DNA of 64,000 nt, taken from assembly GCA_017555585.1 (NCBI GenBank), contig JAFZGA010000002.1, positions 1 to 64,000 on the forward strand. The letters are read 5' to 3'. The translations under genes and the position numbers were made by a program. Numbering within the stretch: position 1 is the stretch's first letter; every line of letters starts with the position of its first letter. Of this stretch, positions 62,984 through 64,000 are shown piece by piece. This DNA comes from Bacteroidaceae bacterium. Its GTDB lineage: Bacteria; Bacteroidota; Bacteroidia; Bacteroidales; Bacteroidaceae. The notes beneath the pieces are model-generated. The model saw only the letters and a list, made by a program, of their open reading frames with translations, was not told the DNA's origin and did no database searches.

Positions 62984-64000
62984 ATGAAAGCCTTTAGATC
63001 CATTTTAAGTATCATTGTACTGTTCACACTATGTGCATGCGACTTCGTCCCGGAAGCACCGTATACTCCACCAACAAACGTGAACGACAGCATATACATC
63101 AACGAGACATTTGATGAAAGTTTTGGAGTATTCACGCCAGTAGTAACTGACGGCAATTTCCACTGGAGAATAGATAACAAGGCAGCACAAGTAACATCAT
63201 CGGATGAGAACGGGGACAACCCTGCCAAAAGTTGGCTGATATCATCAAGAATTGATTTCACTGACGAGACAAAGGCGCACATATCATTTGAATATATAAT
63301 CCGGAATTCCAATACTGCAAACATTGCAAAACACCATCAGCTGCTTATAAGTTCCGACTACGATGACGATGCAAAAACAGCAACATGGTTTGATATCCCA
63401 TACAACGCCATAGGAAGCGACAGTTGTGACACATTCCACAAAGCAGATGTCGCAATCCCGGCTGAATATATGTACAAGAATAATGTTGTTGTGGCGTTAC
63501 GTTATACTGCAACTACCGAATCAAGCACATGGAGAGTCAAGAATTTCAAGTTGGTTAAAGGTGTACCTGAAAATGAGAGCAAAGAGGAGAATGAAGGAAA
63601 TGAAAGCGACGGAGATGAAGAGAATAAAGACGACGAAGGCAACGTAGACAATGATGATGACGTAAACGAAGATAATGAAGAAAACGACCAGCCTGATGAA
63701 GTACCGGAATACTCCGTAGCAGAAGCTATTGATGCATTTTCAAATGGCAAAACTGGACGCGTTATTGTCAAAGGCTACATTGTAGGAACAGTAAAGGATT
63801 ATTATGATAATTGTATATTCAGCAACAATACAACTGTTGATAGCAATATTCTCATAGCAGACGACGCCAACGAAACGGACAGGGAGAATTGTATTCCTGT
63901 AATGTTATCCGGCGAAGAGATGCGCAAGAACATAAACCTCAAGAATAATCCACAGAATTACAGAAGAGAGATAACTGTCGCAGGAGAACTTACATTATAC
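62984..64000 (+). CDS. Lipoprotein downstream of the TonB receptor (runs off the window)
   Basis: The frame starts at ATG 62984 and is still open at 64000, so the C-terminus is missing. A lipoprotein signal (VLFTLCACDF, lipobox with Cys near residue 20) is followed by a region like choice-of-anchor/jelly-roll domains (INETFDESFGVF, SWLISSRIDFTDETKAHISF). A very acidic Glu/Asp/Asn linker covers about residue 200-245, then comes a segment like the OB-fold DUF6359 domain (SVAEAIDAF, RVIVKGYIVGTV). Surface lipoproteins in this place often help the receptor bind its ligand. The repeated acidic linker is unusual. Confidence 0.75.
   Translation, partial: MKAFRSILSIIVLFTLCACDFVPEAPYTPPTNVNDSIYINETFDESFGVFTPVVTDGNFHWRIDNKAAQVTSSDENGDNPAKSWLISSRIDFTDETKAHISFEYIIRNSNTANIAKHHQLLISSDYDDDAKTATWFDIPYNAIGSDSCDTFHKADVAIPAEYMYKNNVVVALRYTATTESSTWRVKNFKLVKGVPENESKEENEGNESDGDEENKDDEGNVDNDDDVNEDNEENDQPDEVPEYSVAEAIDAFSNGKTGRVIVKGYIVGTVKDYYDNCIFSNNTTVDSNILIADDANETDRENCIPVMLSGEEMRKNINLKNNPQNYRREITVAGELTLY

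Overview
The window looks like chromosomal DNA of a Bacteroidales bacterium (Bacteroides/Prevotella-like; the genus cannot be fixed from sequence alone). The signs are: promoters of the Bacteroides type (TTTG, about 20 bases, then TAnnTTTG or TAnnTTCG) with few purine-rich ribosome binding sites; an ATP synthase operon in the order atpD-atpC-membrane protein-atpB-E-F-H-A-G, with a signal-peptide-bearing subunit a and a short epsilon; a TonB-dependent receptor followed by a lipoprotein; a serine-type sulfatase ending in a Prevotella-like C-terminal tail; BspA-type leucine-rich repeat proteins; and NspC.

Layout. 1-180: two copies of a 73-bp repeat. 181-8805 (minus strand): M20 dipeptidase, exported phosphoesterase, UvrD/PcrA helicase, nspC, queA, LRR protein and small lipoprotein, closely packed and probably co-transcribed. 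8994-20819 (plus strand): an accessory block containing a GNAT acetyltransferase, an AAA ATPase, several unrecognised proteins, a zinc-ribbon/Sel1 protein, a deoxyribonucleotidase-like HAD protein, a reverse transcriptase preceded by a structured RNA, a uracil-DNA-glycosylase-like protein and a protein with two sigma-region-4-like domains. Four genes here share one strongly conserved promoter-like element. 20842-27943 (minus): F1Fo ATP synthase operon with its promoter. 27963-40660: a compact phage-derived module with an S24 repressor, tail propeller-like protein, unimolecular spanin, holin, connector, major capsid protein and scaffold on the minus strand, and two paralogous small proteins plus the large terminase on the plus strand. 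No integrase, portal, replication gene or endolysin is visible. 40786-49037 (plus): ilvB-ilvN-ilvC-leuA-leuC-leuD-leuB behind a complete leader-peptide attenuator. 49088-51911: sulfatase. 51979-54090 (minus): tex. 54238-56846: tkt-rpiB. 56947-58524: FadL/OmpP1-family porin with an operator-like palindrome on its promoter. 58541-60163 (minus): riboflavin synthase, a NifX-like protein and an overlapping conserved protein. 60226-64000 (plus): TonB-dependent receptor and a lipoprotein that runs off the window.

The most interesting part is 16821-20673. A 13-bp perfect inverted repeat encloses about 150 nt of hairpin-rich non-coding sequence directly upstream of a 405-residue reverse transcriptase with a YSDD active site. 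The arrangement recalls a retron msr-msd or a DRT2/DRT9-type template RNA. However, I cannot find the retron RT signatures, a group II intron ribozyme or a DGR variable repeat. The neighbouring 110-residue protein, UDG-like protein and tandem sigma-4 protein may be partners. All genes in the accessory block are transcribed against the flanking housekeeping operons. I saw no rRNA, tRNA or CRISPR array. Calls rest on reading motifs by eye; no database search was possible.
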